Assembly (NCBI GenBank): GCA_020284085.1
Contig: JACEVL010000519.1
Coordinates: 65,001 to 129,000 of the forward strand
Direction: 5' to 3'
Length of the DNA: 64,000 nucleotides
DNA from: Aporrectodea caliginosa
Taxonomy: Eukaryota > Annelida > Clitellata > Crassiclitellata > Lumbricidae
Position 1 is the first letter of the stretch. The number at the start of each line of letters is the position of its first letter. The notes beneath the pieces were generated by a model that did no database searches, was not told the origin of the DNA, and was given only the letters and a program-made list of their open reading frames with translations. The translations under genes were made by a program, and so were the position numbers. This document shows, in pieces, positions 45,535 through 58,430 of the stretch.

Positions 45535-45635
45535 ATAATTATTATTATTGTCATCATTATCATCATCATCATCGTCGTCGTCATCATCATCATCATCATC
45601 GTCGTCGTCGTCGTCGTCATCGTCATCAATAATAT
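45535..45635. repeat. (TCA/TCG)n microsatellite
   Basis: ATT, TCA and TCG triplets in blocks. Confidence 0.9.
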
Positions 45636-46839
45636 CCCTGTACATAATCATTACTGCTGTTATTATTATGTTATAACCCGATGTAGATATAATCCCTCAG
45701 ATACTAAAAAAACCCGGAGAGAATCAATAACATTATTATCAATTTTAGAATTCGAGGATTCGCCTCAAAGGCGGGAAGCTGGAAGCCGGAGAAGATAAGT
45801 CTACAGTTGTTAAATTATTATAGGCTACATAAGTATAGGCCCAAAGGCAAATGCGAGACATCTACGTTCTAAGTATACAGATGCTGCGTGTACAGTTTCA
45901 ATCATTCATTTATGGCGGAAATATGAGCAACATAAATGTTTCCGTTTGCTTCCAAATGCCTCTACATTAATTGAGTTTCATCAAGCTGGTTCCAATTGGT
46001 TTTACCCTCATTTATCATTGATCTAGTCTCGAACTATAGGTCTAATTATATAGTTTCTTTCGCATAAACAAATGCCGTAACTATACCTGCTTTATTAAAT
46101 TTCTGCTTCAATTTGTCTATAATATGTTGATTTCATTATTAAATTAAAGCTAACAGATTTTCTGTTCTTTTCGAATGCCGTTTCAAAAAGGGGTAAAGGA
46201 AAGTTGACTGATGATCTTATAATGTTTCATACGTAATTATTCTGTACTTTTCAGTAATGTACTACTAATAATATGATTATAATATCCATTGATTATATTG
46301 TAAAGTGCTTCTAGTAGGGTGAACCGTTCAGAAGCGCTCCCAGTGCGCAAGGCCCAGCTAAAAGAAGCAGGTTTGAGAAAAGCGAAGGAAGAAGAGAGAC
46401 TGCCAGATAGAATTTTAGAACGAACAGTCGGAGAAAGCGCATTCTAAAAAGAAGCAAAGGAGTGGGACTGAGCCATAGCAGTTCTACTACAGAGCCTAAT
46501 GATTTTAATTGAGTTTTTTTAAATCCGTGTTAGAAATGACCCCACGGAATTAAAAAACAGGGAATTGGAGCAAATGAGATTACGAACCCGGAGTCAACAA
46601 TCTAAGCAACAGACAATTTTCTCCAGATTCCTGCGACTTGTTTGTGCTTCAATCACGTCATCAGCTGCTATTTAATTCGGTTCGTGGTAGCCACTTGATT
46701 ATCGCAAAATCCATTAACAGGACTGGTCGGTTGGAGCCAGTGGCCAGTCCTTTCAACAGGTTTCAAAGAGTCGACATGTTGATTAGAGAAGACTAACGAG
46801 CGACCGAAGTAAACTAATTAACACAGTAACATTTGTTAT

Positions 46840-47880
46840 TTTCACACAGGCTCTGTCCTTTCCCCAGGGCTCTGTCCTCGGTCCACTTCTTTACCTTTTC
46901 TACACGGCTGACATTCCTGCCCTCTTCTCAAAACACCTGTCAACTGGCCACCTTTACGCGGATGATGTGCAAGCCTTTGTCCATGGACTCCCATCTGCTC
47001 AGCTTGCTCTTACCGGTCGCATTGATGCTCTTTCCCAAGACCTTCACTTCTGGATATCCTCCAACCGGCTTTCACTCAATTCATCAATTCATCAAAGACT
47101 CAACTGATCTGGTTTGATACACGACAGCAGCTTATTAAGCTCGATTTCGCTCTTCTTACAAAAACTTTTCGTCCATTGGCCGTGACCTAGGCGCTGTCAT
47201 TGACAGGCACACTCACCTTCTCTGAACACATCAAGAATTCTCAACCGTTCCTGCAACTTCCACCTGAGACGTCTCAGAGCAATTCGACGTTTTGTCTCCC
47301 CCTCGGTCTTTACGTCTATAATACATGCCTTTTTCTGCTCCCGGATTGATTACTGCAACTCTCTTTTTGTAGGCCTTCCTAATGTGTGCCTCTGCCCGTT
47401 TCAATCTGTGCCTAATGCGGCTCCCAGGATGATAGCCCGACTGCCCCACTTCTCGCACATCTCCTTCTATATGTTGGCACCTCTTCACTGGATCCGTCTC
47501 ACTGCTCGTATCCAGCTTAAGGTTCTCGTTCTTATCTACCGGTCTTACTCTGGCCTAGCTTCCAAGTACCTCTGTGGCCTCATTCGCCGACCTATTACCG
47601 CCACCTCTCACGGTCCGCTTCGTTCACTTGATCGCCTTGACCTTCTTGTCCCACGAGCGAGGACTGCTATGGCTAAATCTCGAGCTTTTGCCGTCATTGG
47701 CCCTTGACTATGGAACCAACTCCCTACATCAACTCGTTCTTTGATATTAACCGGTGGTCCAGGTGCTTCCTTTCGCTGTCTTAAGATCACTGTTTTCGAT
47801 CGGGATCTTTCACACTGAAAACGCCTCTGATTGGTGATATTGTGAGAGGTGCTTTATAAATTTATAAATACAAAACAACA
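46840..47880 (+). mobile_element. CR1/L2-like LINE, degraded RT and C-terminus
   Basis: Plus strand reads, with frameshifts and stops, GSVLGPLLYLFYTADIPALF, HLYADDVQAFVHG (Y-A-D-D catalytic box), WISSNRLSLN, RIDYCNSLFVGLPN, the post-RT LHWIRLTARIQLKVLVL segment and RSLDRLDLLVPR. It ends with the family tail (ACGCCTCTGATTGG...GAGAGGTGCTTTATAAATTT) and (ATACA)-like repeats. The 5' half, including the endonuclease, is missing. Confidence 0.82.
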
Positions 47881-48944
47881 CAATACAGGCACACACCTTT
47901 CTTGCACACAGCTCCACGGCATTCGGCCAATTGTAATTACGACTATTTATACAATGAATGGCATCAACTGGGCTTTCGTCAAGATTACTGGTAATTTTGA
48001 CGGGTGTCTGTGAAAAGTAGCTTATCTGCCATTCTTCGATGTAGATTGCATTTATTAAGCGTTCGATAAAAAATTAATGAGGATTAGTGTTCGATATGTA
48101 GATCCTGAGAGCTTGGTAATTTACATGAATACGACGTTGGCAAGTGCAATGAAGCTAATCAATCAACCTTTTTTTATTGAAGCCGTATCAAGACACAAAA
48201 CATTCCATCGTGAGATATTAAGATTGTCAACAAGAGGAGCTCGAGATGGGATCAAGATTTCGCTAACTAGGGACACCTAAGTTAACATTCCAAGAGTCTA
48301 AAGAAGTGTCAGCACAGCCAAAGCCTTGACTAGCACCACAACAACAAGCTACGTACAGTAAGGCTAACAGTGATGTACTGAATGAATAATCAAATACATT
48401 CCAAGAACCATATATAAAGTAAAGAAAAAAGATTGCCTTGACCATAAACTTCCAGATACATTAAGCTTACTGTATCTAGAAGTTCTTGCTAGAAGCTCTT
48501 GCCTTAACTAACAGCAAGAAGGATATCCTACATGGTAAGTTACTTACGTTCCATTACTTTGGAAGGCATGTATCATTTTCTTAAAGCACCGTAGGCGGGG
48601 GGCTTGACTTATGTAAGGAGGAAGCATGCACCAAGTTGTGGAGCCAGCAGATTTTATGGAAATAAACGACTAGACCTATTGGTGCGTGCGTATAATATGG
48701 CGCGAGAAGCGTTCGAGTTTCTAGCGAAATGGCTGTGAACATCGGCCCCTAGATGAAAATATCCCGTAAAACATACTGGAAGTCAGCCATGTATAAGATG
48801 CATGCTGATAGCGGTACATAAATAAGCTAATCTGAAATGGTTGAATTTGCTCTAGTTTCAGTAGCTTCAACTGCCTTCAAGTGAGTAAATAGTGATACAG
48901 TATGAACAACCTTTGGAACTCCTGCACTTTTTGCAGTATTGAAT

Positions 48945-49100
48945 GACCTTCCTGCTATAACTCGTGCTGTGATGTTATCTGGGGCACTACTGTTTCTGCT
49001 CGTTCTCTTAAGACTTTTTTCAAGGGGCCCTTCGCACTGGAAGCGCCTCTGATTAGGTTGTACTGTGAGAGGCGCTTTATAAATCCGTAAATAGTATAGT
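48945..49100 (+). mobile_element. CR1/L2-like LINE 3' end
   Basis: TTAAGACTTTTTTCAAGGGGCCCTTCGCACTGGAAGCGCCTCTGATTAG and GAGAGGCGCTTTATAAATCC match the tail at 47750-47870, followed by (ATAGT)n. Confidence 0.7.
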
Positions 49101-49225
49101 ATAGTAAAGTATTACTCCGTAGTCTAGAGTCATAAGTGGATGCCCATTCCATATTATAATAAGTAAGAGTCATCCGTGGGACCAAGTTTCCTGTGGAATT
49201 TAAATAGTGTAAAGTATGTCTTTTC

Positions 49226-49362
49226 CAGGTTAAGAGTTAACCTGCCGAATGTAGTATACGTAGTAGCCTAGTGACCTTTCATGGAATATCCCAGGTTAAG
49301 AGTTAACCAGCCGAATGTAGTATCAATGTAGTAGCCTAGTGACCTTTCATGGAAGATCCCTG
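49226..49362. repeat. Tandem duplication of about 67 bp
   Basis: CCAGGTTAAGAGTTAACC.GCCGAATGTAGTAT...CATGGAAGATCC occurs twice in direct succession with a few differences. 49400-50310 holds nothing else I can support. Confidence 0.85.
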
Positions 49363-50317
49363 GCAGCAAATCAATGGGCTGTGGATGGGACCCATATGGG
49401 CTCTACACGGGTTCCTTTAGGATATGTTGATCCTACATGAACTACACGTAGGCTTTCTGGTAGGGATCAGGTCATATAGGCAAACTCAGACCTCCACTCC
49501 TGTTGGAATTAGCAAATAAAGACCAGCTCAAGTTGGGAAGTCAACAGTTAAGGAATTCTCTTGCTACGTCTGAGCTTAAATCCCATAGAAACTTTCACCA
49601 GCGATCACGTTGCCAAGAAGTGACTCTAGATGCATGCCAGAAATTACGTACTTGCCATTATACTTTGAAGACAGGAGGAGTTATGTTCATTGGTCAGCTA
49701 CTGTAGGCTAACTAATAGTTAAACTAAAAAATTCAATTTGTAGTGACTAAATTTTTTAAATGCTTTTCACAGAAAGATAATTTTCAAGTGCATACTTACC
49801 AACTTGTCCTTCAGCGTCACTAAAGTAGGCCTACTTTTGTGTTTCTGCTGGTAACACTGGTCCTCAGTCTGTATCTCGGTTTCAAAGGCTGACCATTACG
49901 TCCAAGAATGTTTCGAATGCTGCTTGTTTGTTAAGGTGAAGATTTGTTATCGATCACATCTGTTAACAAGTAAAAGTCGGTTCCCATCTTATGGCATAAG
50001 CAAAAGTAGATTACGCTATTAGCTTACAAGTAATTAACTACGCTTTCTGGAACTCGTCACTGCCTATTAACTTACTTCTAAAGTAGCTATTATTGCCAAT
50101 CACTGGAATAAGTACAAATTCTATAGACATATTGCGTGTAGCTATTATGCAGTATTAACCCTGCGTTGACGAAACACAGAAACACAGGGTGCCAGATGTT
50201 GGCGACCCTGGCTTCAATCTGCTCAGTCACTCGATGCGAAATAGTCCCCTAGACCCCACGGCAGGCGACCACGCATTTATAGAAGACTTTACAAAGCTCG
50301 TCTAAGTTAAAGCCCAT

Positions 50318-50499
50318 TTCTCTGTCTCTCTGTCTCTCTCTCTGTCTCTCTCTGTCTCTTGCTGTCTGTCTGTCTCTGTCTGTCTCTGTTTCTCTCTGTC
50401 TCTGTCTCTCTATCACACACACACACACACACTCTCTCTCTCTCTGTGTCTCTCTCTGTGTCTCTCTGTCTCTGCCTGTCTCTGTCTCTGTCTGTCTGT

Positions 50500-50531
<32 letters not shown>

Positions 50532-50582
50532 ACACACACACACTCTCTCTCTCACTCTCACACACACTCTCTCTCTCTCGCA
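50318..50582. repeat. (CTGT)n/(CT)n/(CA)n microsatellite
   Basis: Compound repeat; low complexity frames on both strands. Confidence 0.93.
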
Positions 50583-51374
50583 TCTTTCATTTAAACCAAG
50601 GAATCTATGGCTAGAAGTCGTGCAACATAATATATATCCGGTATGCTTCCTTACCAGCAGGTGTTGTACCGCTTTAAGTTTCACAACGGATATTGAAACT
50701 GATGTTTTACTGTCCACAGGCAATATTTCCCTCTAAAAATGTAATACTTCGACGATATATCTTCATAAATATAATAATAAGCTATATAAAGCATCCGTTA
50801 TGGAGCAAGACGCGATTCCTTCCTGTCCACCAGAGGGCTGCGCTCCAAATAGTCATACGACACGACGTCAAATGAGGACTCCATTTCTGTTTTATTGGTT
50901 ATTGGGCTAGAGCAGTCACGAAGGATATATAGCTTATCCTGATGAAGCCACGGATGATCTCAGCGTGACGTCAACAGTGTACTGGTCTCGCCCTCTTGCG
51001 AAGTGCGATGTTCCTTGTCGATAGCTAAGTGGGGGATGATTTTGACCCACCTTAACCCACCTCAGTGGATGAATACATCAGACTGAATTATAAGTGATAA
51101 CAAACAGGAAGGATTGAGGGTGGAATTGCGTGGGTTTTAGCAGACGACATTAATTAAATAATCCAATGAATAGGCATTACGCAATATGATACTCTTCTAA
51201 TCCACACCGTCTCACAAGCGGTGTTTTTCTAAGGGTCCGTCTGTGTGGCCGTGTGTCCATCCCTCTGCAAGCCGATCTCTGACTGTTCATCAAAGAGTAT
51301 TGTCGAGGTTTTCTCGTTTCTTCTTCACTTTAATTAAAATAAATTTTAATCTGAGAGGATGTTTTGCGTCTGTC

Positions 51375-51560
51375 TTGAAATCAATCAATCATTTTCTATT
51401 GATCCAGAGACATCGAAATTGACATTGCTTACAAAGAAAATGGAACAGCTCTCGGGGTACAAAGGCTTGCCCAAAAGGGACAGGAGTCCCACTTAATTAG
51501 TGCAACTGCCTCTGAGCAGGCTTCTGAAGGGGCGCTATATAAATTCCTTAAATGAATTCC
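51375..51560 (-). mobile_element. Retroelement 3' tails
   Basis: AATCAATCAATCATTTTCTATTGA...AAAAGGGACAGGAGTCCC resembles the tail at 53280-53450. A second piece, CTGCCTCTGAGCAGG...GGGGCGCTATATAAATTCC (51508-51550), matches the plus-strand tail at 36725-36770. Confidence 0.5.
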
Positions 51561-51953
51561 TGAAAATGAATTAGGGTCATCTATTTATCTGAGAAGCAAT
51601 AAGACATCACCATAACATAGCTATGCAACACAAATCCATTGGTTTCGATGTAAATTTGGAAACAAAGAATGAAAAACATAACAGGTTTCAAGTTCCATCT
51701 AGCCGGACACTCGTTACTACTATATAGTAATAACATGACGGTAAAAGAATTTTTAAAAAGAACAAAGGAACGAACTTAACTAAATGAATCCAAAGTGTTC
51801 TTACTTTTATGTAACTGTGCAATGCGTAATCATTACAGGCCTATAGAAACTGCCGCACCTGCTTCTTAAGTTAATTGAACAACGGTAAACCTGGTACTGA
51901 ACGAACATAAGAAGTGAGTTCCATGTGGTGGGACCGGCACATTTGGTTGCAAA

Positions 51954-52457
51954 AAGAGAGTGACGCGGGGAGACAATCTCGTCCCCATCCCCGCCCCGCA
52001 ACAAGTAAGTCTTCCCCATCCCCCCCCATCCCCGCATGGTTTGTCCCCATCCCGCCCCATCCCCGCAGGTTTTCTCCCCATCCCCACCCCATCCCCGCAG
52101 GACGACATCATCTTCCCCGCAAAAAGTTTACATCAAGTCAAATAAAAAAATTTTTTTAGCATACACAGCTATTTGTATTGCCGACTGCATTAGTCTATCT
52201 ATCTTATCGACAGCATGCATTAACCAAATTCTGACTATTTCTGACTAGTAGGCTTCAGGGAATAAAAAATCTCCTTATCAGTTCTCAAGTTCTTAACATC
52301 ACCCGGGTTTATTGCCGGCTCATTCCTCATTACCGCGGTATTACCGCGAGAGTATTCCCCATTACCGCGGTATTACCGCAATTGTTGTCCCCATTACCGC
52401 GGGTTTTACCGGGGTTACCCGGTTTCCCCGCGGGGAAATTCCCCATGTCACTCTCTA
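51954..52457. mobile_element. hAT-like MITE, GC-rich
   Basis: AGAGAGTGACGCGGGGA at the left faces TCCCCATGTCACTCTCT at the right. TTGCAAA is duplicated at 51947-51953 and 52458-52464. The left part has tandem CCCCATCCCCGC units and the right part ATTACCGCGGT units. Non-coding, unlike its AT-rich surroundings. Confidence 0.75.
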
Positions 52458-53274
52458 TTGCAAATGACCTGGAGCTTGTACGGGCAAAGGTGTTGTATAG
52501 AAACGTGTTTGTGATCTGGTGAAAGCAACTGCCAATCTATAAGCTTCTTAGAGTAGTTCTCAAAAACAGAAGGTAATAATTTCCTTTCATACATGGACAT
52601 AAAACTGGAATTTAAGAACTTGTTAATAAATAAAATTTTAATATGTTCAAGCTAACAATGCACTGGTTAGTATACAATTTCTTTGCCACAATTGGAATTA
52701 CACGTCGCTGTAGCCTGTACGACAGACAATAAACGCAGACCTCAATTAATCAGGACGAAATCTGGGTTATAATATTATTATGTATTCGTGTCTGGATGGG
52801 CAAAACAGTAAATGGAAAACACATTCAGGTAGTAGCATGTATAGTAAATGCCAACGAACCTATTTTATAGGCTTCGCATTATGTTCACTAAGAAGCCTGG
52901 TGTGTAGTCCATCGTTATGAAAAGAAGGATTATACTTACACCGCAGAACGAGTAGCATCGTAATGTTACCTGCTGCCCCAACATGTGCAGTTGATGGTGA
53001 TATAGCAACAGGAGGTAGCAGGCAAGATCACGGAACACCCATCTTTTTATAAGTTATAGATGTGAACCAGATTAATTTGACATTATAAGCTATGGCCAAG
53101 CGTATTATGTGGACCTGATGAACTGACACTAGCTATGGCCACTCGTGTTAAGAGAACCTGGTGAATTTCTTTGTCTTCACACCCTGCATGGTACGCAGTT
53201 GTAGATAGGAAGAAACTGGTAGGAATGGCTAATACAGTATTCCAAGTATGACCCAAACGAGAGGAAGTGGCGGA

Positions 53275-53460
53275 TATTCAATTCAATTCAATTCAATTCT
53301 TTTATTGAAGCCATTAAAGTGAAACAAAGGTAACATGATTATTTGCCATTGTTAGTATCACAACACAGTAGCAGCATGATTATTTTTCATCAGTAGCCAC
53401 AAAAGGGAGCCCCGAAAGGACAATAGTCCCGCTAGCTAGGGTCACCTAAGTTATAATTAA
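53275..53460 (-). mobile_element. LINE/SINE 3' tail with (AATTC)n
   Basis: (TTCAA)n followed by TTCTTTTATTGAAGCCATTAAAG and CCCCGAAAGGACAATAGTCCCGCTAGCTAGGGTCACC. Similar words occur near 20400-20440 and 48165-48280, so this is the 3' end of a dispersed family. Confidence 0.5.
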
Positions 53461-53754
53461 TATCGCAGTACATGATAACAAAAGGAAGGACTTAATTAGA
53501 ATCAATATTCAGTTTCGAACCAAAAAAGCTATTGCGAAAAACATAAACCTTAATTACATTCAAACTAAACCAAAAAACCTTAACTAGAATTAAACCAAAC
53601 CAAGCATGTATAGTATAACTTCAGATATTGATTACCCTTACCAATGAGGTTAAACATATCAAACGTGAGATAGGACCAAGATAAACGAATCGGTCGCTCC
53701 ACCATATCAGACGTTCCTTAAAGCTCTATAGGACGATTATTTATACAATACAAT

Positions 53755-53972
53755 ACAATACAACTGCACTTGATATGGCCCTTCTTCCAAAGGTGGCCCA
53801 AAGCTCAGAAGTGCACACGCCTCGGCGACGCAGAAGCAATTATATTGCAGAGCAATTGTGCGCGAAAGACTTGCTCACTGTCCCTACACAGTAAACGCCC
53901 CGGACGAGGATCGAACCCGTACTCTCGACGTTACAGTTCAACCGCTCTAACCAGTCGGCCACAGTGCCATAC
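53755..53972 (-). mobile_element. tRNA-derived SINE
   Basis: Minus strand head GGCACTGTGGCCGACTGG carries box A (TGGCCGACTGG) and box B (GGTTCGATCCT). A non-tRNA body of about 130 bases follows, with an (ATTGT)n tail at 53740-53762. This head-body-tail layout is typical of SINEs. Confidence 0.7.
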
Positions 53973-54261
53973 CTGTTACTTGGACAAGATGTAATGTGAC
54001 CGCTTCATCGATTTCGATACAACAGGAGCAGCGCAATTTTTCTTCACTGTTCTTATTTCAACTGAGCTTAGAAACGCAATTCTCCGTTTAAGACTTTCAT
54101 CTTACAGGTGACACCAATGTCTAGCGATGTCGTTCATTATAATAGACGCCATTAGAGACCCAGTTTCTTATGACAATCGTTGTCAACAAGACTCTTCCAA
54201 CAGTGGAGTCTGCAGCCTCATTGACATAATTATATGGATGTACGTACGCACGTACGTACAG

Positions 54262-54348
54262 CATACCATGTATGTATGTATATGTATGTATGCATGTATG
54301 TATGTATGTATGTATGTATGTATGTATGTATGTATGTATGTATGTATG

Positions 54349-54382
<34 letters not shown>

Positions 54383-54556
54383 TGTATGTATGTATGTATG
54401 TATGTATGTATGTATGTATGTATGTATGTATGTATGTATGTATGTATGTATGTATGTATGTATGTATGTATGTATGTATGTATGTATGTATGTATGTAGG
54501 TATGTATGTAGCCATGCATGTATGTATGTATGTATGTATGTATGTATGTATGTATG

Positions 54557-54590
<34 letters not shown>

Positions 54591-54660
54591 TGTATGTATG
54601 TATGTATGTATGTATGTATGTATGTATGTATGTATTCAGGCATGTATGTATGCATGCATG
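54262..54660. repeat. (TATG)n microsatellite
   Basis: About 400 bases of ATGT units with few interruptions. It abuts a hAT-like MITE at 54690. Confidence 0.97.
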
Positions 54661-54689
54661 TATTTGTGTGTATTGTGCATATTATCTGT

Positions 54690-55257
54690 CAGTGTGATTC
54701 TCCTTACAGATTTTATTTTAGTTATAGTTACAGTTATACTTGATGGTTTTTATTTTAGTTATAGTTATAGTTATAGTTAGTATTATTTTTTAGTTTTAGT
54801 TATAGTTATAGTTAATGGATGTTTATTTTTAGTTAATTTTAGTTACTACCTATAGTTACAACAACTAAGGCTATAAGCAAAATTGTGCGTATTAACACGC
54901 TGTTTCACAATTTGCTCAGAGCTTTGAAAGCCTTTGAAGCATGGGTGCATTCAGCTTCATGAATACACGAGTTTCCAAAGTAACTGACAAATTGCATAAT
55001 AAAAATATTGCATTTTTTCGTTCTCATTTATGTCAAATCGTCCATATTGCACTTCCTATTTTATTTTTTGTATTAACGAAATTAAGATGAATTTTTGTTA
55101 TTGTTATTTTCGTTATAGTTATAGTTATAGTTAATGATATTTTTTAGTTATAGTTATGGTTATCGTTAACGAAAATAAAAAGATTTCGTTAACGAAATCA
55201 TTTTATTTTCGTTAACGAACATTTTCGTTATCGTTATCGTTAACGAGAATCACACTG
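54690..55257. mobile_element. hAT-like MITE with GTTATA/GTTAAC repeats
   Basis: CAGTGTGATTCTCCTTA at the left faces TAACGAGAATCACACTG at the right. The flanking 8-mers TTATCTGT and ATATATGT agree at 6 of 8. The interior is rich in AGTTATAGTTAT (left) and CGTTAACGAAAAT (right) repeats. Confidence 0.72.
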
Positions 55258-55454
55258 ATATATGTAAATGTGTATTCATATATGAAGACACTCAACATAG
55301 TGCCTTTTAAGAACCTCTGACAAAAGCAGTCTTGGTTCCGTCGATGATCTCGAACAGTGGCGAGAAGCCCTGCATGGAATACACTGTTTCGTCGCTACCT
55401 TTGTTCTTACGGGTCGAGGACCGAGTTTTTTCAATCACAGGTATCAACGAAATT

Positions 55455-55524
55455 CTTTAAAACGTTAACGAGAATTGCATTGGTTTCCCATTCGCTTTTA
55501 GTACACTCTCGTCGTTTTTAAAAC
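55455..55524. repeat. Short hairpin repeat, copy 3 of 3 (reverse)
   Basis: On minus: AACGACGAG, TGTACTAAAA and TGGGAAACCA in order, bounded by TTTAAAACG-like arms. Same family as 37008-37070 and 42794-42854. Confidence 0.65.
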
Positions 55525-55797
55525 CTTTGTTGAATCACGAGATGGAGCAACAGATTGAAAAATCTTTGAAGGACTCCGTGGCGGCTTAAGGATGGTTGGA
55601 CGCAATTTAAATCAAGAAAGCTGATAATTCATCTGGAAAGACCATGGGTTGAAATTGGCCATGAGTTGAAATTGGCTAAGAGTGGAAACAGACAGGATGA
55701 CAGAACGGGTCAGTCAATAAGTCGTGGACGCAGTTGCTGGAACGCTTTGTGTCAGATGAAACTGAGGTGCTGCGTTGTTGTCTGATCTGGCTGCCTT

Positions 55798-55995
55798 TCA
55801 CAAACGAACAGAGACGGACAGAAGGAGACAGATGGACAGAGAGACAGAGACATAAACAGAGCTAGAGAACGAGAAACAGACAGAGATAGACATAACGAAA
55901 GAAACACAGAGAAAGAGACAGTGAGGCAAAGACAGAGACAGTAATACAGTGACAGAGAAACAGAGACAGGGACAGAGAGACACAAACACAGTGAA
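55798..55995. repeat. (ACAG)n/(GAGA)n tract
   Basis: Low complexity. 56000-56800 holds only a short LINE-tail-like CTTCTACAGCGCC (56275) and nothing else I can support. Confidence 0.85.
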
Positions 55996-56807
55996 AGGTT
56001 CAGAGATGCAGCGATAGGACTACAATTAGGTTAGGGAGCATTTGTCAGAATAGGGCTGCATCTAGGTGAAGGTGGATCGATAATTCGATATGACTTGATC
56101 TGATCATATTTGATGTATTATAAGCGAATCTAATTCTTCGCAGCATGTCTTCTGGGTTTCATGATCTCGACTAGGATTCTGTCCAGTGAATTGTGGCTTT
56201 GTATTGCCGCTTAGATTGAAAACAATCGAAAAACGATATCGAAATCTAAGCATCTAATCTAATCTAATATGCAACTTCTACAGCGCCTTTGCCGTAATTT
56301 GCAAGGTATCAATCCAAACGGCATTCCAAAGCCATAGAATTCAATCGAAAGCTTAAGGCCCCGTAAGACATGATGCGGAGGATAAACGAAGATGATGATA
56401 ACTCTGCCCTGACCAATAATTGATAACGAGGAGGGTTTAGAGGGTTTAGGTGAATGATAACACTCCGGCACGAAGAGCAGAAGATCAGCATGAACGCTGG
56501 ATCGATTCCCGCTACCCCTCCCCCAATGGTCGGCTCAGCCTTTCATTCGCCAAATAGCGTTGGTAAAATGAGCAGTAGAAGGTGGTGGGCACCTTGCATG
56601 GCTGCCATACAGTTAAATTCGACTCCTGCAATGACAGGTGATCATCCGTTCATACTATATGACTTGTAGGCCTAATCATACTGCGTTCATGTCAGTTTGA
56701 ATCAATAAACGAAGATCATTAAAAAGTGATTTTCTGCCCGGACATCTCTGCGCATTAGGTTCCCGTACACAGCAGTTTATCACTTCTTATAGTTCGTCAG
56801 TTGCGAA

Positions 56808-56889
56808 GATATATATATATATATATATATATATTCTTATAGTTCGTCAGCTGCGAAGATATATATATATATATGCGAAGCTGTATAGA

Positions 56890-56974
<85 letters not shown>

Positions 56975-56994
56975 TTATAGTTCGTCAGCTGCGA

Positions 56995-57033
<39 letters not shown>

Positions 57034-57070
57034 TATATACATATACATATATATAATATTATATATATAG
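56808..57070. repeat. (TA)n with interspersed 25-base unit
   Basis: ATTCTTATAGTTCGTCAG(C/T)TGCGAAG alternates with TA runs three times, a compound repeat. Confidence 0.92.
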
Positions 57071-57264
57071 TGCATTCCACAATAATCCCATTTGTCTTCG
57101 TTAGACCTATACACTACACAATTTGACTTCGTTAGACCTATACTTGTTTAGTAAGCAGATAATCGTACAGTGCAGGCCGAAAAGGAGAAGAACCATGAAA
57201 TGTTAAACAAGTATTTATGACGCGGCTTAAGATGCGGCGTACGTTTGATGGCGCTGTTATGGCA

Positions 57265-57601
57265 CCGGTGTCACGAAATTGAGTATCCCCTAAAATTTAT
57301 ATCCCTTAGCGAAACGAAGTATACCGGTATATACCATCCGGGGATAAATTTGGGATAAATCTTCATCGCAAGCTGACTTTGTTGTCACACGATCACTTAG
57401 AAAACTTGGAAATCGTGCATTTGCACTAGCCGGCCCAGCTGAATGGAATAAGCTGCCAGACTTTATTCGCAGATCTTCAACATTAACGCTCTTCAAAAAG
57501 AACCTCAAGACTTATTTATTCAAGATTTATTATGACTAGACTTTCCTGTTACGCGCTTTTGTGTAAGATTCTTTTTGTTTAGGGGCGCTATAAATGACAG
57601 T

Positions 57602-57664
<63 letters not shown>

Positions 57665-57720
57665 TTATTCATCCCTCCCCCCGGATAGCCTTAGGACGGA
57701 TAGAATATCACGAGACACCG
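57265..57720. mobile_element. Palindromic MITE, second copy, with nested LINE
   Basis: CCGGTGTCACGAAATTGAG at the left and ATATCACGAGACACCGG at the right match the element at 20644-21000. The centre is replaced by a LINE 3' end and an (AAT)n tract. Confidence 0.75.
57362..57662 (+). mobile_element. LINE 3' end with (AAT)n tail
   Basis: Plus reads FVVTRSLRKLGNRAFALAG, AEWNKLPDFIR and LFKKNLKTYLF, the conserved C-terminus of CR1/L2-type LINEs, then a stop, a short 3' UTR with GGGGCGCTATAAATG, and AAT repeats to 57662. Confidence 0.78.
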
Positions 57721-58043
57721 GCAGAGATGTATGCAGAAGAAAGCGCGCATATTACCGCCTAATAAGTTTATTACTATTATGTATCAGATAGCGGTGTGTC
57801 TACCTGTTTCTTACCAATAAACGAATATATTATAATTGCTACTAGGTGCGAAGAAGATGCGAAACGAACTCATCAAATAGAAAGATGAATTGACGAAGAC
57901 AAAGTACCCATGTCAGATTTAGGAAACTATAGAAGATGAATGGAGAGTGAGCAGCACATTCGTTGGCTCATCAATGTCGGGAAATAGGCTACCTTTCGGA
58001 TACAGTCACCAGAGCACGGATATTAGGAGAAAGACGGTATCGG

Positions 58044-58430
58044 ACATTTCCCCCCGGACATTTCCCCCGAACAGTAAGTAGGTAACTCTACCATTGTCCA
58101 TGATAACTGTCATTAATCTAACTTCTATTGAAGCACTGACCTTCTTTCATCAATCCAACTTCTATGTAGGCCTAAGCAAAGAGTTTCTTTCAGCAATCCA
58201 ATTTCTATTTAATCAACGAATTTCTTTCATAAATCCAGCTTTTATTTAAGCATATAATTTTTTTTTCATCAAGCCAACTTCTGTTTAAGCATAGAATTTG
58301 TTTCATCAATCCAGCTTCTGTTTAAGGAAAAGAATTTCTTTCATCATTCCAACTTCTATTAAAGTAGAGAATTATTTTCAACAGTTCAACTTCGGGGAAC
58401 GTCCGGGGAAAGTCCGGGGGGAAGAATGTC
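58044..58430. mobile_element. TIR element (GGACATTTCCCCCC) with minisatellite
   Basis: GGACATTTCCCCCCGGACAT at the left faces GTCCGGGGGGAAGAATGTCC at the right, each arm itself a tandem of GGACATTTCCCCC. The interior has about eight degenerate ATCAATCCAACTTCTATTTAAGCA units, the same minisatellite as in 44684-45113. Confidence 0.7.

Noticed and set aside
52930..53035. Possible minus-strand exon with a GTAAGT donor (CYLLLLYHH.LHM.. peptide)
   Set aside because: No convincing acceptor, one frame has an early stop, and no family resemblance or partner exon was seen.
53755..53972. Functional tRNA gene
   Set aside because: Boxes A and B are present but the anticodon stem does not pair, and the unit continues into a SINE body and tail.
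54127..54780. Open frames of up to 217 codons in the (TATG)n tract
   Set aside because: Tetranucleotide repeats without stops give repeating MYVC or HTYI peptides in several frames. No coding evidence.
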